Assembly (NCBI GenBank): GCA_032716605.1
Contig: CM064492.1
Span: 53,498,084-53,562,083 of the forward strand
DNA: 64,000 bases
Direction: 5' to 3'
From: Paralithodes platypus
Lineage: Eukaryota; Arthropoda; Malacostraca; Decapoda; Lithodidae
The notes beneath the pieces were generated by a model. The model was not told the origin of the DNA. It saw only the letters and a list, made by a program, of their open reading frames with translations, and ran no database searches. Below, one piece after another: positions 63,240 to 64,000 of the stretch (position 1 is the stretch's first letter; each line of letters starts with the position of its first letter). A program made the position numbers and the translations under genes.

Positions 63240-63551
63240 TTAAGATGCAAACAATTTGGCTTTCTTACCTAAAACCACATGCTCTACACACCCTACACTA
63301 AATTCCATTATATTTGTATGATGTAGGAATGCGGCGACCCCATCACGTGTTACTTCTGTGGTGCAGTTAGCCTCTGTAGCGTTTGACCAGTGTTCCCCAT
63401 CTTCTACTGTGCCCGGTGTGCAGCTTGCTAGGCCCCCCACAGGGCTGATGAAAATAGTGAAACAGTGGCGGAAGTGCCGTTCAGGTGAGGAACTACTCGG
63501 GGTCTGCTCCTTCGGTGCTAATATTCTCAATCCATGTAGTGAAAATGGCAC
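63240..63551 (-). other. Unassigned minus-strand ORF
   Basis: 103 codons of balanced composition, ending at a TAA. The frame stays open for about 20 further codons (EQAKIVLCVYEAQKEKVSK) beyond that stop, which suggests an eroded coding sequence. Part reads HWSNATEANCTTEVTRDGVA and VEHVVLGKKAKLFAS. I do not recognise the family. It may be a fragment of a transposon gene or a host exon. Confidence 0.35.
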
Positions 63552-64000
63552 TTTGGAATGGGCGGTGAGGGCATGTCAGGGCAAGAGAGCCTGGGGATGG
63601 TTTCTGCCTTGGCCATCCCTTTTGGGGAGTTTCCTTTGGAAGCAAAGGATCTTACGTATGTGTGGATGGTGACGATGTTTGTGTTGGGACTCGGGCGCAA
63701 TAGTGGGAAGTTGGGTGGTGTTGAAGGAGGCATTGTTAGCGTGTCGTATGAAGCGTTCGTTGGTTGTCAGTCGTCAGTCGTTCCTTTGGGTCTTGTTGAT
63801 TGGGGCCCCTTTGTTAGCGATGTAACATTGTCGCTATTATTAGCAACAGAGCATGGCAGCAGGGGAGACAACACAGATGGGGGGAGAAAAAAAGGAAGAA
63901 GGGAATGGCAAGATAACGGAGAGAGAGGGGAGAGGGAGGACAACGCATGAAAGAGAGAGAATGAAGGTGGAGGAGGGGTAATATGAGAGAGAGAGAGAGA
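63552..64000. other. Non-coding, becoming GA-rich
   Basis: No gene recognised. Purine-rich GAGAGA sequence from about 63845 to the end, similar in kind to the left end of the window. Confidence 0.6.

Overview
This window is animal nuclear DNA that is almost wholly repetitive. I find no gene that can be assigned to the host with confidence. Everything recognisable is a transposable element, usually broken, set in microsatellites and minisatellites. The mix of CR1-like and Jockey-like LINEs, BEL/Pao and Ty3/Gypsy elements, a GIY-YIG Penelope-like element, very abundant dinucleotide and trinucleotide repeats, and degenerate TTAGG-like tracts suggests an arthropod, most likely a decapod crustacean. 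That assignment is inference; I cannot name a species.

Layout, left to right. 1-628 is purine-rich low complexity. 630-9408 is a minus-strand Ty3/Gypsy element with near-identical LTRs but a wrecked pol, followed by a piece of a second, tandem copy (11083-12842) that has itself been hit by two small DNA transposons. 13.2-17.4 kb carries small non-autonomous DNA elements (TA- and TTAA-flanked), foldback repeats and a tRNA-like sequence. 18.2-27.6 kb holds three truncated plus-strand CR1-like LINEs separated by minisatellites. 28.2-37.3 kb is a minus-strand LINE split by a 7.05-kb BEL/Pao element (30060-37107) with a perfect 5-bp target duplication. 37.5-41.5 kb is a TTAGG-like tract split by a nearly full-length minus-strand CR1 element. 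43.0-46.5 kb is a minus-strand Jockey-like LINE with an internal in-frame duplication of its reverse transcriptase. 48.5-52.3 kb is an array of a hairpin-rich repeat with a CATCAT-type core. 52.4-57.7 kb is a minus-strand RT element with a C-terminal ARGFW-type domain, interrupted by a plus-strand Jockey-like LINE and by a TTAA-flanked MITE. 59.4-62.1 kb is a Penelope-like element with inverted terminal arms, each containing a hammerhead-ribozyme-like motif. The rest is GT-, GA- and TA-rich simple sequence.

The elements do not work together as a pathway. They form layers: several elements sit inside older ones, so relative insertion order can be read directly. The observations most worth following are the hammerhead-like motifs with a compensatory U3-A8 change, the hairpin-bounded minisatellite repeat (six copies, Helentron/HINE-like in layout), the group of TTAA-flanked foldback MITEs, the clean BEL-into-LINE and LINE-into-RT insertions, and the in-frame chimeric LINE ORF. 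All coordinates come from reading by eye, and boundaries may be off by a few bases.
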